NCBI GenBank assembly: GCA_902490245.1
Contig: CABUDB010000052.1
Location: 1 to 8,882 of the forward strand
Origin: an uncultured Collinsella sp.
GTDB taxonomy: Bacteria; Actinomycetota; Coriobacteriia; Coriobacteriales; Coriobacteriaceae
Direction of reading: 5' to 3'
DNA: 8,882 bases
The notes beneath the pieces are model-generated. The model was not told where the DNA came from. It did no database searches and saw only the letters and a list, made by a program, of their open reading frames with translations. Positions 1 to 5,871 of the stretch are shown piece by piece (the stretch's first letter is position 1; each line of letters opens with the position of its first letter). Made by a program: the position numbers and the translations under genes.

Positions 1-38
1 ATAATGTTTATAGAGCGTGAACGGCGTGCAGCAGACAT

Positions 39-662
39 TTGCCCAGCCTGTACCGTAATGATGATAGGTTCCGGGCAAACCCATTTGGTCGAGTTCTTCT
101 CCGGTATGGGTATGACACCCGTCGTCTGTCGCAGATGGCCCCCGGTTCCACCTCTAATCTGCTGGGCCCTGGCGGCCGCGGCTGGCTTGTGCCCGAGGGC
201 ACTAGGAAGGCGCTGCTCGTTGCGGGCGGCATCGGTGTTCCGCTCGTGCTGTGCCTTGCCGGCAAGCTTGCCGAGCAGGGTGTGGCCGTCGACGTGTGCC
301 TGGGCTTTGGCACCGCGTCCAAGGCCGTGGGAGTCGAAGAGTTCCGCGCGCTGGGCGCCACGGTTAACGTGTGCACCGATGATGGCACGCTCGGCACGCA
401 CGGTTTTTGCACCGACCCGGCAGCCGAGCTGCTTGGAGAGGGCGGCTACGACTACGTCGCCAGCTGCGGTCCCGCTGTCATGATGAAGAAAGTCGCCGCC
501 GCTGCCGCCGAGGCCGGTGCGTACTGCGAGGTGTCGCTTGAGCGCATGATGAGCTGTGGCTTTGGCGCCTGCAACACCTGCAATGTCGAGACGGTCGACG
601 GTATGAAGGGTGCTTGCATGTGCGGCCCCGTGTTCGATGCTTCCAAGGTGGTGGTCTTCTAG
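39..662 (+). CDS. pyrK: PyrK, dihydroorotate dehydrogenase B electron-transfer subunit (5'-incomplete)
   Basis: PyrK is the FAD and [2Fe-2S] subunit that passes electrons from the FMN of PyrD to NAD+ in pyrimidine synthesis, in the cytoplasm. Numbered from the TTG at 39, the 207 residues show the end of the flavin-binding barrel (GYDTRRLS at 24-31, LLGPGGRGW at 41-49), the nucleotide-binding fold (VAGGIGVPL at 61-69, CGP at 143-145) and a C-terminal cluster motif with C173, C178, C181 and C193 (C-x4-C-x2-C-x11-C). The family is usually about 250-270 residues, so roughly 50 N-terminal residues are missing. The reading frame upstream has a TGA at 18-20, and the TTG at 39 has no ribosome binding site, so 39 is only the first possible codon and probably not a true start. 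SLYR (residues 3-6) recalls the flavin-binding RPxS(L/I)Y motif, but the Arg-Pro is absent. The product is certain; the 5' end is not. The stop overlaps the pyrD start by 1 nt. Confidence 0.88.
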   Translation: MPSLYRNDDRFRANPFGRVLLRYGYDTRRLSQMAPGSTSNLLGPGGRGWLVPEGTRKALLVAGGIGVPLVLCLAGKLAEQGVAVDVCLGFGTASKAVGVEEFRALGATVNVCTDDGTLGTHGFCTDPAAELLGEGGYDYVASCGPAVMMKKVAAAAAEAGAYCEVSLERMMSCGFGACNTCNVETVDGMKGACMCGPVFDASKVVVF

Positions 663-1585
663 TGGGTACCGTGAACATGGCCGTCGATTTCGGCGGCGTC
701 AAGATGCAGAACCCCATCAACACCGCAGCCGGTACCTTTGGCTACGGTTGGCAGTTCCAGAACTTCTTTGATGTTTCCCAGCTGGGCGCCATCACCACCA
801 AGGGTTGTGCTGCCGAGCCCTGGCCCGGCAATCCCGCACCCCGCATGGCCGAGATTCCCGGCGGCATGATCAACTCCGTGGGCCTTCAGAACCCCGGCGT
901 GGCCGCCTTTGCCCGCGAGTCCGGTCCGTGGCTCGAACAGCTGTCCAAGGACGGCTGCCAGGTCATCTGTCAGGTTGCCGGCCACTCCGTTGACGAGTTT
1001 GTCCGCGCACTCGAGATGTATGTCGAGCTGTGCCCCTGGGCTGCCGGCTACGAGATCAACGTGAGCTGCCCTAATATCGCCGCCGGCGGTGCCGCCATGG
1101 GCTCCACGCCCGAGGGCGCCTCTTCCGTTATGGCCGCCTGCCGCAAGGTGACCGATAAGCCGCTGTTCGTGAAGATGGCGCCGGTCAACGTCGCCGAGAT
1201 CGCCAAGGCCCTCGAGGCTGCCGGTGCCGACGGCCTTTCGGTCATCAACTCCATCCAGGGCATGGCCATCGACGTCCATACCCGCAAGTCCCGTGTGGCC
1301 AAGCCCAAGGGCGGCCTTTCGGGCCCGCTGTGCCACCATATCGCCGTGCGCATGGTCTGGGAGGTTGCCCAGGCCGTCGATATCCCCATCAACGGTGTCG
1401 GCGGTGTCATGACCGGCGAGGATGCGGCTGAGTTTATCTTGGCCGGTGCCACCTGCGTGTCGGTCGGCATGGCCAACTTCGTCGATCCGTGTGCTTCGCT
1501 TAAAATCGCGCATGAGCTCGAGGCCTGGGCCGAGTCCCAGGGCGTGAATGACATCAACGAACTGGTAGGTGCTTTCGAATGCTAG
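662..1585 (+). CDS. pyrD: PyrD, dihydroorotate dehydrogenase B (NAD+) catalytic subunit
   Basis: Class 1B dihydroorotate dehydrogenase: oxidises dihydroorotate to orotate with FMN and passes the electrons through PyrK to NAD+ (known heterotetramer PyrD2-PyrK2, cytoplasmic). Numbered from the GTG at 662, the 307-residue protein has the class 1 catalytic cysteine in NVSCPN (C136; class 2 enzymes have Ser here), FVKMAP at 169-174, the substrate region IDVHTRK at 203-209, GGLSGPL at 217-223, and the FMN-phosphate motif GVGGVMTG at 245-252 followed by SVGMANF at 267-273. Length is normal. The chosen start overlaps the pyrK stop (TAGTG) with AAGGTGG at 645-651 as a possible ribosome binding site. 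GTG at 671 or ATG at 677 are alternatives, since the conserved part begins at AVDFGGV just after 677. Frame stays open upstream to 614, but that stretch lies inside pyrK. The end overlaps pyrF by 7 nt, so coupled translation is likely. Confidence 0.96.
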   Translation: MGTVNMAVDFGGVKMQNPINTAAGTFGYGWQFQNFFDVSQLGAITTKGCAAEPWPGNPAPRMAEIPGGMINSVGLQNPGVAAFARESGPWLEQLSKDGCQVICQVAGHSVDEFVRALEMYVELCPWAAGYEINVSCPNIAAGGAAMGSTPEGASSVMAACRKVTDKPLFVKMAPVNVAEIAKALEAAGADGLSVINSIQGMAIDVHTRKSRVAKPKGGLSGPLCHHIAVRMVWEVAQAVDIPINGVGGVMTGEDAAEFILAGATCVSVGMANFVDPCASLKIAHELEAWAESQGVNDINELVGAFEC

Positions 1586-2295
1586 AGACCGATGCCCGCG
1601 ACCGCGTAATCGTCGCTCTCGACTGCGACCGTGAGCGTGCGCTCGAGCTCGCCCACGAGCTTTCGGGCCATGCCGCCTGGCTCAAGGTTGGCATGACGCT
1701 CTATTACGCTGAGGGTCCCCAGATCGTCAAGACGTTCAAGGACTTGGGCTTTAAGGTCTTCCTCGACCTTAAGTTCCATGACATTCCGCATCAGGTGCGC
1801 GGCGCTGCCCGCTCGGCCTCGCTTGCCGGTGCCGACCTGCTTTCGGTCCACGGCCTGGGCTCGGGCGCTATGCTCGCTGCCTGCCGTGAGGGTGCCGAGG
1901 AGGCGCGCGAGGACCGCGCCAAGCTCGTCGCCATCACCGTGCTCACGAGCATGAATCAGGATGCCTTGAGCGAGATCGGCGTCGAGTCGCCCGTGGCCGA
2001 GGAGGCCGCCCGCCTGGCAAAGCTCGCTCAGGCCAACGGCATCGACGGTATCGTGTGCTCGCCGATGGAGGCTCACGACATGCGTGAGCTGCTGGGTCCT
2101 GATGCCCTGATCGTGACTCCGGGTGTGCGTCCGGTGGGTGCCGCCCTTGGTGACCAGTCCCGCGTGGCGACGCCTTCCCAGGCTATCGAGCGTGGCGCAA
2201 GCCACATTGTGGTGGGCCGTCCCATCACCGGTGCCGACGATCCGGTTGCCGCCTTTGACGCCATCGTTGCCGAGCTGGTCGAAAACGTCGCGTAA
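1579..2295 (+). CDS. pyrF: PyrF, orotidine 5'-phosphate decarboxylase
   Basis: Catalyses the last step of UMP synthesis, decarboxylation of orotidine 5'-phosphate. The 238-residue protein is a standard-length group I OMP decarboxylase (TIM barrel). Visible active-site parts are VALDCD with D15, LKVG with K36, the catalytic signature DLKFHDIP at 63-70 (D63, K65, D68), and the phosphate-binding PGVRP at 181-185 and GRPI at 213-216. The ATG lies inside the end of pyrD (ATGCTAG), preceded by GGTAGGTG at 1564-1571 with 7 nt spacing. This supports the start and coupled expression with pyrD. It is the last pyr gene visible; no pyr gene follows before the mihF operon. A regulator such as PyrR or its leader would lie upstream of the window and cannot be judged. 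Confidence 0.97.
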   Translation: MLETDARDRVIVALDCDRERALELAHELSGHAAWLKVGMTLYYAEGPQIVKTFKDLGFKVFLDLKFHDIPHQVRGAARSASLAGADLLSVHGLGSGAMLAACREGAEEAREDRAKLVAITVLTSMNQDALSEIGVESPVAEEAARLAKLAQANGIDGIVCSPMEAHDMRELLGPDALIVTPGVRPVGAALGDQSRVATPSQAIERGASHIVVGRPITGADDPVAAFDAIVAELVENVA

Positions 2296-2339
2296 AAGAT
2301 CCCCTAAGTCACCACTTTTGGGTCTCATTAGCACAAAAT

Positions 2340-2397
2340 AGCCCCTGTTCCTGCGTAAACTTTCCCATCCTTTATGTGGAATCGCAGGTCAGGGGCT
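2340..2397. repeat. Long imperfect hairpin after pyrF (possible terminator)
   Basis: Arms AGCCCCTG (2340-2347) and CAGGGGCT (2390-2397) pair over 8 bp, and CCTGCG (2350-2355) and CGCAGG (2383-2388) pair over a further 6 bp, separated by a small TT/T internal loop. The 27-nt apex can form a weak inner stem (TTCC with GGAA, CAT with ATG). On the + strand only TAACTTT follows, a poor U-tract; on the - strand ATTTTG follows. It sits 44 nt after the pyrF stop, so terminating the pyr transcript is the likeliest role. A dispersed intergenic repeat or a structured RNA element is also possible. Confidence 0.5.
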
Positions 2398-2416
2398 TAA
2401 CTTTGGGCGCAGTATA

Positions 2417-2445
2417 TTGCACTTTTTGCGGGTATCGTCTAACCT
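2417..2445 (+). promoter_or_regulatory. Weak candidate promoter P1 for the mihF operon
   Basis: TTGCAC (2417-2422) and TAACCT (2440-2445) are separated by 17 nt. Each matches its sigma-70-type consensus at only about 3 of 6 positions, including the most conserved TTG and TA...T. A transcript starting near 2452 would have a leader of about 80 nt containing the inverted repeat at 2462-2491. GCAGTATATTGC (2409-2420), a near-palindrome, overlaps the -35. The candidate is tentative. Confidence 0.28.
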
Positions 2446-2461
2446 ATGGAGCCGCGATTAA

Positions 2462-2491
2462 GCATTTTGTACGTTCTACGTGCTAAAATGC
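2462..2491. repeat. Inverted repeat over the mihF promoter
   Basis: Outer arms GCATTTT (2462-2468) and AAAATGC (2485-2491) and inner arms ACGT (2471-2474) and ACGT (2478-2481) are complementary around a TCT centre, with GT versus GCT between the arms. It overlaps the extended -10, so it could be an operator. If transcription starts at the upstream candidate, it could instead fold as a 5' leader hairpin. No T-run follows it on the + strand, so it is not a simple terminator. Confidence 0.5.
2481..2489 (+). promoter_or_regulatory. Extended -10 candidate promoter P2 for the mihF operon
   Basis: TGCTAAAAT is an extended -10 (TGN followed by TAAAAT, 5 of 6 to TATAAT). It predicts a start near 2496 and a leader of about 38 nt to the mihF ATG. 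There is no good -35 at 16-18 nt (AGCATT at 17 nt), as extended -10 promoters allow. The similar GCTAGAATG block before holA (8202-8210 region) supports this as a local promoter style. The right arm of the inverted repeat at 2462-2491 covers this element. Confidence 0.42.
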
Positions 2492-2523
2492 CAATTATTG
2501 AATCAGATATAACCCAACTATTT

Positions 2524-2528
2524 GGAGG
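2524..2528 (+). promoter_or_regulatory. Ribosome binding site of mihF
   Basis: GGAGG lies 5 nt before the ATG at 2534. It fixes the mihF start; an in-frame TTG at 2522 overlaps this site and is excluded. Confidence 0.85.
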
Positions 2529-2533
2529 TACGA

Positions 2534-2842
2534 ATGGCACTCCCTCAGCTTACCGACGAGCAGCGCAAGCAGGCTCTTGAGAAGGCTGCTGCCGCACGTC
2601 ACGCCCGCGCTGAGCTTCGCGAGCAGATCAAGAAGGGCGAGAAGTCCCTCGAGTCCGTGCTCAACTCCGATGACCCCATCGCTTCCCGCATGAAGGTTTC
2701 CACCCTCATCGAGTCTCTCCCCGGTTATGGCAAGGCCAAGGCCGCCAAGATCATGGAGGAGCTCGGTATCTCCGCTACTCGTCGCGTCCAGGGCCTCGGC
2801 GTCCGTCAGCGCGAGCAGCTCCTCGAGCAGCTGACCAAATAA
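2534..2842 (+). CDS. mihF: mIHF, actinobacterial integration host factor (nucleoid protein)
   Basis: A 102-residue DNA-binding protein of the mIHF family, which in Mycobacterium and Streptomyces binds and bends DNA and helps compact the nucleoid; it is unrelated to the HU/IHF fold. Seen here are the family start ALPQLTDEQR, a basic helical N-terminal half (KAAAARHARAELREQIKKGE), and a C-terminal helix-two-turn-helix region with KVSTLIESLPGYGKAKAAK (about 51-69), IMEELGI and the basic RRVQGLGVRQRE segment (about 83-94). Length matches the family. The start is fixed by GGAGG 5 nt upstream. It is the first gene of an operon: the stop TAA is directly followed by the GTG of gmk. The order pyrF - mihF - gmk - rpoZ is an old actinobacterial arrangement. 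Its promoter region carries an inverted repeat, and self-control by a DNA-binding product is a reasonable guess but not shown. Confidence 0.95.
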   Translation: MALPQLTDEQRKQALEKAAAARHARAELREQIKKGEKSLESVLNSDDPIASRMKVSTLIESLPGYGKAKAAKIMEELGISATRRVQGLGVRQREQLLEQLTK

Positions 2843-3412
2843 GTGAGCGCTCAGGATTCAAAGCTCTTTGTGATTTCTGGACCGTCAGGCGCAGGCAAGG
2901 GTACGCTCGTCACTCGTGTGCGCGAGCGCCGCTCGAACCTGGGTCTGACGGTTTCGGCTACCACGCGAGCACCACGCAAAGGTGAGGTCGACGGCGTCAA
3001 CTACTTTTTTCTGACGCGCGAGGAGTTCGACCGCCGCGTGGCAAACGGTGAGTTTGTTGAGTGGGCCGAGGTCCACGGTAACTGCTACGGCACGTTGGTG
3101 AGCGAGGTCACATCCAAGCTCGCCTCGGGCTCGTCTCTGATTTTGGAGATCGATGTCCAGGGCGCCCTGCAGGTGAAGGAGCGTTTCCCCGAGGCCGTGC
3201 TGATCTTTATCAAGCCGCCTTCGCTTGAGGTGCTCCGCGAGCGTCTAGTCGGTCGCGGTACCGAGACGCCCGAGACGATTGAGCTGCGTATGGCAAACGC
3301 CGCCGATGAGCTTGCCCTTGCCGACCGCTACGACGACGTCGTGGTGAATGACGATCTCGACCGCGCGACCGATGAGCTCGTTCGCGTTCTCGATATGCAT
3401 GAAAGGATCTGA
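2843..3412 (+). CDS. gmk: Guanylate kinase
   Basis: Phosphorylates GMP or dGMP with ATP to the diphosphate; essential for GTP and dGTP supply and cytoplasmic. The 189-residue protein has the P-loop GPSGAGKGT at 13-21, the GMP-binding SATTRAPRKGEVDG at 38-51 with Y54, the YGT motif at 82-84, the LEIDVQGA strand at 101-108, and the lid segment RERLVGRGTETPETIELRM at 132-150. Length is normal. The GTG start directly abuts the mihF stop with no gap and only a weak upstream GAGCAG, so translation is probably coupled to mihF. The conserved LFVISGPSG begins at residue 8, which leaves no room for a later start. Confidence 0.97.
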   Translation: MSAQDSKLFVISGPSGAGKGTLVTRVRERRSNLGLTVSATTRAPRKGEVDGVNYFFLTREEFDRRVANGEFVEWAEVHGNCYGTLVSEVTSKLASGSSLILEIDVQGALQVKERFPEAVLIFIKPPSLEVLRERLVGRGTETPETIELRMANAADELALADRYDDVVVNDDLDRATDELVRVLDMHERI

Positions 3413-3417
3413 GGTCC

Positions 3418-3699
3418 GTGTCCGTTGTAAAGCCTTGCATTGACGATCTTCTGGAGAAGACCGATCACAACCGCTTCCTGCTCGCTTCGCTTGCCTCCAA
3501 GCGCGCCTGCGACATCAATAGCATGCTGCGTGGCCAGCACAACCGCGTGCTTGCCGTCCAGGATGTCGATGACATCACCATCGGGCTTTCCGGTGCCGAT
3601 ACCATCTCGATGGCTATGGACGAGATTGTCGACGGCGACATCTCTTATGACGAGGCCCGTTACGAGAAAGCGCTCGGCCACAAGGTTGCTGAAGCCTAA
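3418..3699 (+). CDS. rpoZ: RNA polymerase omega subunit
   Basis: The 93-residue omega subunit helps fold and assemble the beta' subunit of RNA polymerase. The conserved omega core is visible as PCIDDLLEKTDHNRFLLASL (6-25) and ASKRACDIN (26-34), corresponding to the family's (R)F.L...A..RA..I pattern; the C-terminal half is acidic and variable, as usual. GTG start, 5 nt after the gmk stop, with AAAGGA at 3402-3407 about 10 nt upstream as ribosome binding site. The gmk-rpoZ pairing is widespread in bacteria and supports the call. The stop is immediately followed by the thiI ATG. Confidence 0.94.
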   Translation: MSVVKPCIDDLLEKTDHNRFLLASLASKRACDINSMLRGQHNRVLAVQDVDDITIGLSGADTISMAMDEIVDGDISYDEARYEKALGHKVAEA

Positions 3700-4944
3700 A
3701 TGGCGGCTCGCGTCTGCCTGGTCCACTATCACGAGGTTGGGCTGAAGGGCAAGAACCGCGCACATTTTGAGCATATCCTCATGGATAACATCAAGGCGGC
3801 CTTGGCCGCCTTTTCCGTGAATGCCGTGTCTCGAATTTCCGGTTATATCCTCGTGACCTTTAATGAGCATCAGGCCGACGAGGCGGCGCGTGTCATCCGC
3901 ACCGTCCCCGGCGTTGCCCGTGTGTCTTTGGCGTATCACACCAACCGAGACCCGCAGGAGTACTGCGCCGCCGCCGTGAAGGCGCTGCGCGAGTTTGGTT
4001 CCTTCGATTCGTTTAAGGTGCACGCCAAGCGCTCCAATACTGACTATGAGCTCACCTCGATCGATATCAATCGTCAGGTGGGCGAGGTGCTGTGTGAGGC
4101 CTTTCCCGATAAAAAGGTTCAAATGCACGACCCCGATGCGATGGTGTACGTACTGGTGGTCCAGGGCAGCGTTTATGTGTACGCGCGCTCCGAGCGCGGC
4201 GTGGGCGGTCTGCCGGTGGGTTCTGCCGGCAAGGTCGTGACGCTGCTGTCGTCGGGTATCGATTCTCCGGTGGCGACCTGGATGCTCGCGCGTCGCGGCG
4301 CGGTGTGCGTGCCGGTGCATTTCTCCGGTCGTCCGCAGACGCCCGATACGAGCGAGTATTTGGTGCAGGACATCATCCGTGCGCTTGCGCCGGGTGTCCA
4401 GATCGGTCGTCTGTACGTGGTGCCGTTTGGCGACTGCCAGCGTGAGATTTCGGTTACCTGCCCCAGCAACCTGCGCGTGATCATGTACCGCCGCATTATG
4501 TATTCGGTTGCTGAGCGCATTGCACGCATCGAGGGTGCCAAGGCCATCGTTACGGGCGAATCGCTTGGGCAGGTTGCCTCCCAAACGCTTGAGAACATCA
4601 TGGCCGTCAACGAGGCCGTGAAGATCCCCGTGTTCCGTCCTCTCATCGGTTCGGACAAGCAGGAGATCATCGCGCGCGCCGAGGAGATCGGTACGTTCGA
4701 TATCTCGACTGAGGCCGCTCCTGACTGCTGCACGCTGTTTATGCCGCGCCGTCCCGAGACGCATGCCAAGCTCGATGCCGTGCATGAGGCCTGGGAGTTG
4801 TTCGATCATGAGGAGATGATCGAGCGCCTGCTCAAGCAGACCGAGTACATCGACTTTGAGAGCAACACGTACAAGGCCCCTAAGACCTTAAAACGCAAAC
4901 ATTCGGAGCTTGCTCCGCGTGAGATTTACCAAGATCACGATTAA
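3700..4944 (+). CDS. thiI: ThiI, tRNA 4-thiouridine synthetase (sulfurtransferase, no rhodanese domain)
   Basis: ATP-dependent enzyme that adenylates U8 of tRNA and replaces its oxygen with sulfur received from a cysteine desulfurase; in some bacteria ThiI also serves thiazole synthesis. The 414 residues contain an N-terminal ferredoxin-like domain (1-60), a THUMP domain (about 60-165; FKVHAKRSNTDYELTSIDIN at 105-124), the PP-loop ATP site SSGIDSP at 184-190, GESLGQVASQTLENI at 286-300, VFRPLIGSDKQEI at 311-323, and the DCCTLF segment at 342-347. There is no C-terminal rhodanese domain, unlike the ~482-residue E. coli enzyme, so this is the short Bacillus-type form. The PP-loop has Ser at position 185 where SGGxDS proteins have Gly. 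The ATG abuts the rpoZ stop (TAAATG), so it is the last gene of the operon, followed by a terminator 11 nt later. Many other actinobacteria have coaBC at this place. Confidence 0.95.
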   Translation: MAARVCLVHYHEVGLKGKNRAHFEHILMDNIKAALAAFSVNAVSRISGYILVTFNEHQADEAARVIRTVPGVARVSLAYHTNRDPQEYCAAAVKALREFGSFDSFKVHAKRSNTDYELTSIDINRQVGEVLCEAFPDKKVQMHDPDAMVYVLVVQGSVYVYARSERGVGGLPVGSAGKVVTLLSSGIDSPVATWMLARRGAVCVPVHFSGRPQTPDTSEYLVQDIIRALAPGVQIGRLYVVPFGDCQREISVTCPSNLRVIMYRRIMYSVAERIARIEGAKAIVTGESLGQVASQTLENIMAVNEAVKIPVFRPLIGSDKQEIIARAEEIGTFDISTEAAPDCCTLFMPRRPETHAKLDAVHEAWELFDHEEMIERLLKQTEYIDFESNTYKAPKTLKRKHSELAPREIYQDHD

Positions 4945-4954
4945 ATTTGTGCAT

Positions 4955-4987
4955 AGACCGACGCTGCGCCTGCATCGTCGGTCTTTT
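4955..4987 (+). terminator. Rho-independent terminator of the mihF-gmk-rpoZ-thiI operon
   Basis: Perfect 9-bp stem AGACCGACG (4955-4963) with CGTCGGTCT (4976-4984), a 12-nt loop in which TGC/GCA can extend the pairing, and a T-run (TTTT, 4984-4987) at the 3' edge. It begins 11 nt after the thiI stop and separates the operon from comEA. Confidence 0.88.
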
Positions 4988-5060
4988 GCTATCTGGGCAT
5001 TAGGCGATATACGGTTCATTTGTCGACGTTTGCCTGAATATATGGACATTATTGCGCAAG

Positions 5061-5102
5061 GTTTTGGTCAGCTTTTGGTTTGACCGCGAAAACCGGTTTT
5101 GG
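5061..5102. repeat. Palindrome and GTTTTGG-like repeats upstream of comEA
   Basis: AAAACCGGTTTT (5089-5100) is a perfect 12-bp palindrome. GTTTTGG at 5061-5067, CTTTTGG at 5072-5078 and GTTTTGG at 5096-5102 recur, the first two 11 bp apart (about one helical turn). GGTCA (5066-5070) and TGACC (5081-5085) form another short inverted pair. The cluster ends 55 nt before the comEA start, where a regulator could act. No convincing promoter was found between 4988 and 5157, apart from weak AT-rich -10-like stretches near 5008 and 5039. Confidence 0.4.
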
Positions 5103-5144
5103 GGCGTGGCTGTTGCGGAGCTCCTTTCCTGACACGATGGTTCT

Positions 5145-5150
5145 GGGAGG
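5145..5150 (+). promoter_or_regulatory. Ribosome binding site deciding the comEA start
   Basis: GGGAGG lies 7 nt before the ATG at 5158. The frame is open back to a TTG at 5080 and also has an ATG at 5137, but neither has such a site, so 5158 is preferred. Confidence 0.85.
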
Positions 5151-5157
5151 TTTTGCT

Positions 5158-5871
5158 ATGGCGCAGCGCGAACAACATGAACGAGTCAAAAAGATGGACC
5201 GCTGGGCGGGCAAACTGCTCGGTCATAAGGCAGTGGTGATGGCGATACTGGTCGTCATTGCGATGGCGAGTGGACTGGCAATGGCGAACCTTGGCGGCAG
5301 TGCCGGCGGCGTGTCGTTTGAGCGCACTGATGGTTCGGGCTCGTTAGTGGAGCCGGGATCCGGAGATGCTTCGAGCGGAAAGACATCCGAAGGCTCTTCG
5401 CCTAAGGCGTCTGCCGCGGTAGAGGTCTATGTCGATGTTGACGGCGCCGTTGTGTCGCCCGGTGTATATCGACTCAAGGACGGCGCGCGGGTGGCTCAGG
5501 CGATTGATGCCGCCGGCGGGCTGGCGCCCGAGGCAGACGTTACGGGACTCAATCGGGCATCTAAGGTCGTCGACGGACAGAAGATTCACGTTCCAACGGT
5601 AGGGGAGCAGCAGGCGTCCATTGCGGAAGCCGGTGTTGATGGTGGGGCTTCCGCATCGTCGGGCGTGAGTGGCGCAACAGGTCTAGTAAACATCAATACG
5701 GCAAGCGCAGAAGAGCTGCAGACGCTTTCGGGCATTGGCCCCTCCATGGCGCAGTCGATTATTGATGAGCGGACAAAGAACGGTGCTTTCGCCTCGGTTG
5801 ACGATCTGATGCGTGTGTCGGGAATCGGCGAGAAGAAGCTTGCCAAAATCAAAGATTGTATCTGCGTATGA
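5158..5871 (+). CDS. comEA: ComEA-like membrane-anchored DNA receptor (SLBB + helix-hairpin-helix)
   Basis: ComEA proteins bind double-stranded DNA outside the membrane and hand it to the ComEC channel during natural transformation. The 237-residue protein has a basic N-terminus, one membrane segment (about 24-46, an Ala/Val/Ile/Met-rich stretch after LLGHK), a Ser/Gly-rich linker (about 47-86), an SLBB-type domain (VEVYVDVDGAVVSPGVYRL at 88-106 to QKIHVP at 141-146), a second linker (about 147-174), and a C-terminal pair of helix-hairpin-helix motifs (VNINTASAEEL, SGIGPSMAQSI, SGIGEKKLAKI; 177-231). It ends in KDCICV, with two cysteines near the terminus, which is not typical as far as I know. 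Length and domain order fit Gram-positive ComEA. No comEB lies between it and comEC, and the ATGA overlap at 5868-5871 implies coupled translation. Whether the organism is transformable cannot be told from this. Confidence 0.94.
   Translation: MAQREQHERVKKMDRWAGKLLGHKAVVMAILVVIAMASGLAMANLGGSAGGVSFERTDGSGSLVEPGSGDASSGKTSEGSSPKASAAVEVYVDVDGAVVSPGVYRLKDGARVAQAIDAAGGLAPEADVTGLNRASKVVDGQKIHVPTVGEQQASIAEAGVDGGASASSGVSGATGLVNINTASAEELQTLSGIGPSMAQSIIDERTKNGAFASVDDLMRVSGIGEKKLAKIKDCICV

Noticed and set aside
4..483. A 159-codon + strand frame at the window start, starting with an ATG.
   Set aside because: Its sequence after about residue 40 is an out-of-frame reading of pyrK (Pro/Arg/Ser/Ala rich). 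The first codons could in principle hold a shifted piece of PyrK, but they do not resemble it.
659..1513. A 284-codon open frame on the - strand opposite pyrD.
   Set aside because: It lies fully opposite a clear enzyme gene, has low-complexity Gly/His/Asp/Ala composition and no motif, and has no visible ribosome binding site.
1582..2334. A 250-codon open frame on the - strand opposite pyrF.
   Set aside because: Shadow of pyrF caused by codon bias; no recognisable protein features.
2467..2489. TTGTAC plus TAAAAT as a standard promoter for mihF.
   Set aside because: The spacing is only 11 nt, too short for a sigma-70-type promoter; the extended -10 reading is preferred.
3328..4809. A 493-codon open frame on the - strand opposite rpoZ and thiI.
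   Set aside because: It is antisense to two well-recognised genes, is rich in His, Arg and Gly without any recognisable domain, and is the kind of open frame that GC-rich codon use produces on the opposite strand.
5080..5157. N-terminal extension of ComEA from a TTG at 5080 or ATG at 5137.
   Set aside because: Neither has a ribosome binding site, while ATG 5158 has GGGAGG at 7 nt, and the extension would put extra residues before the normal basic N-terminus.
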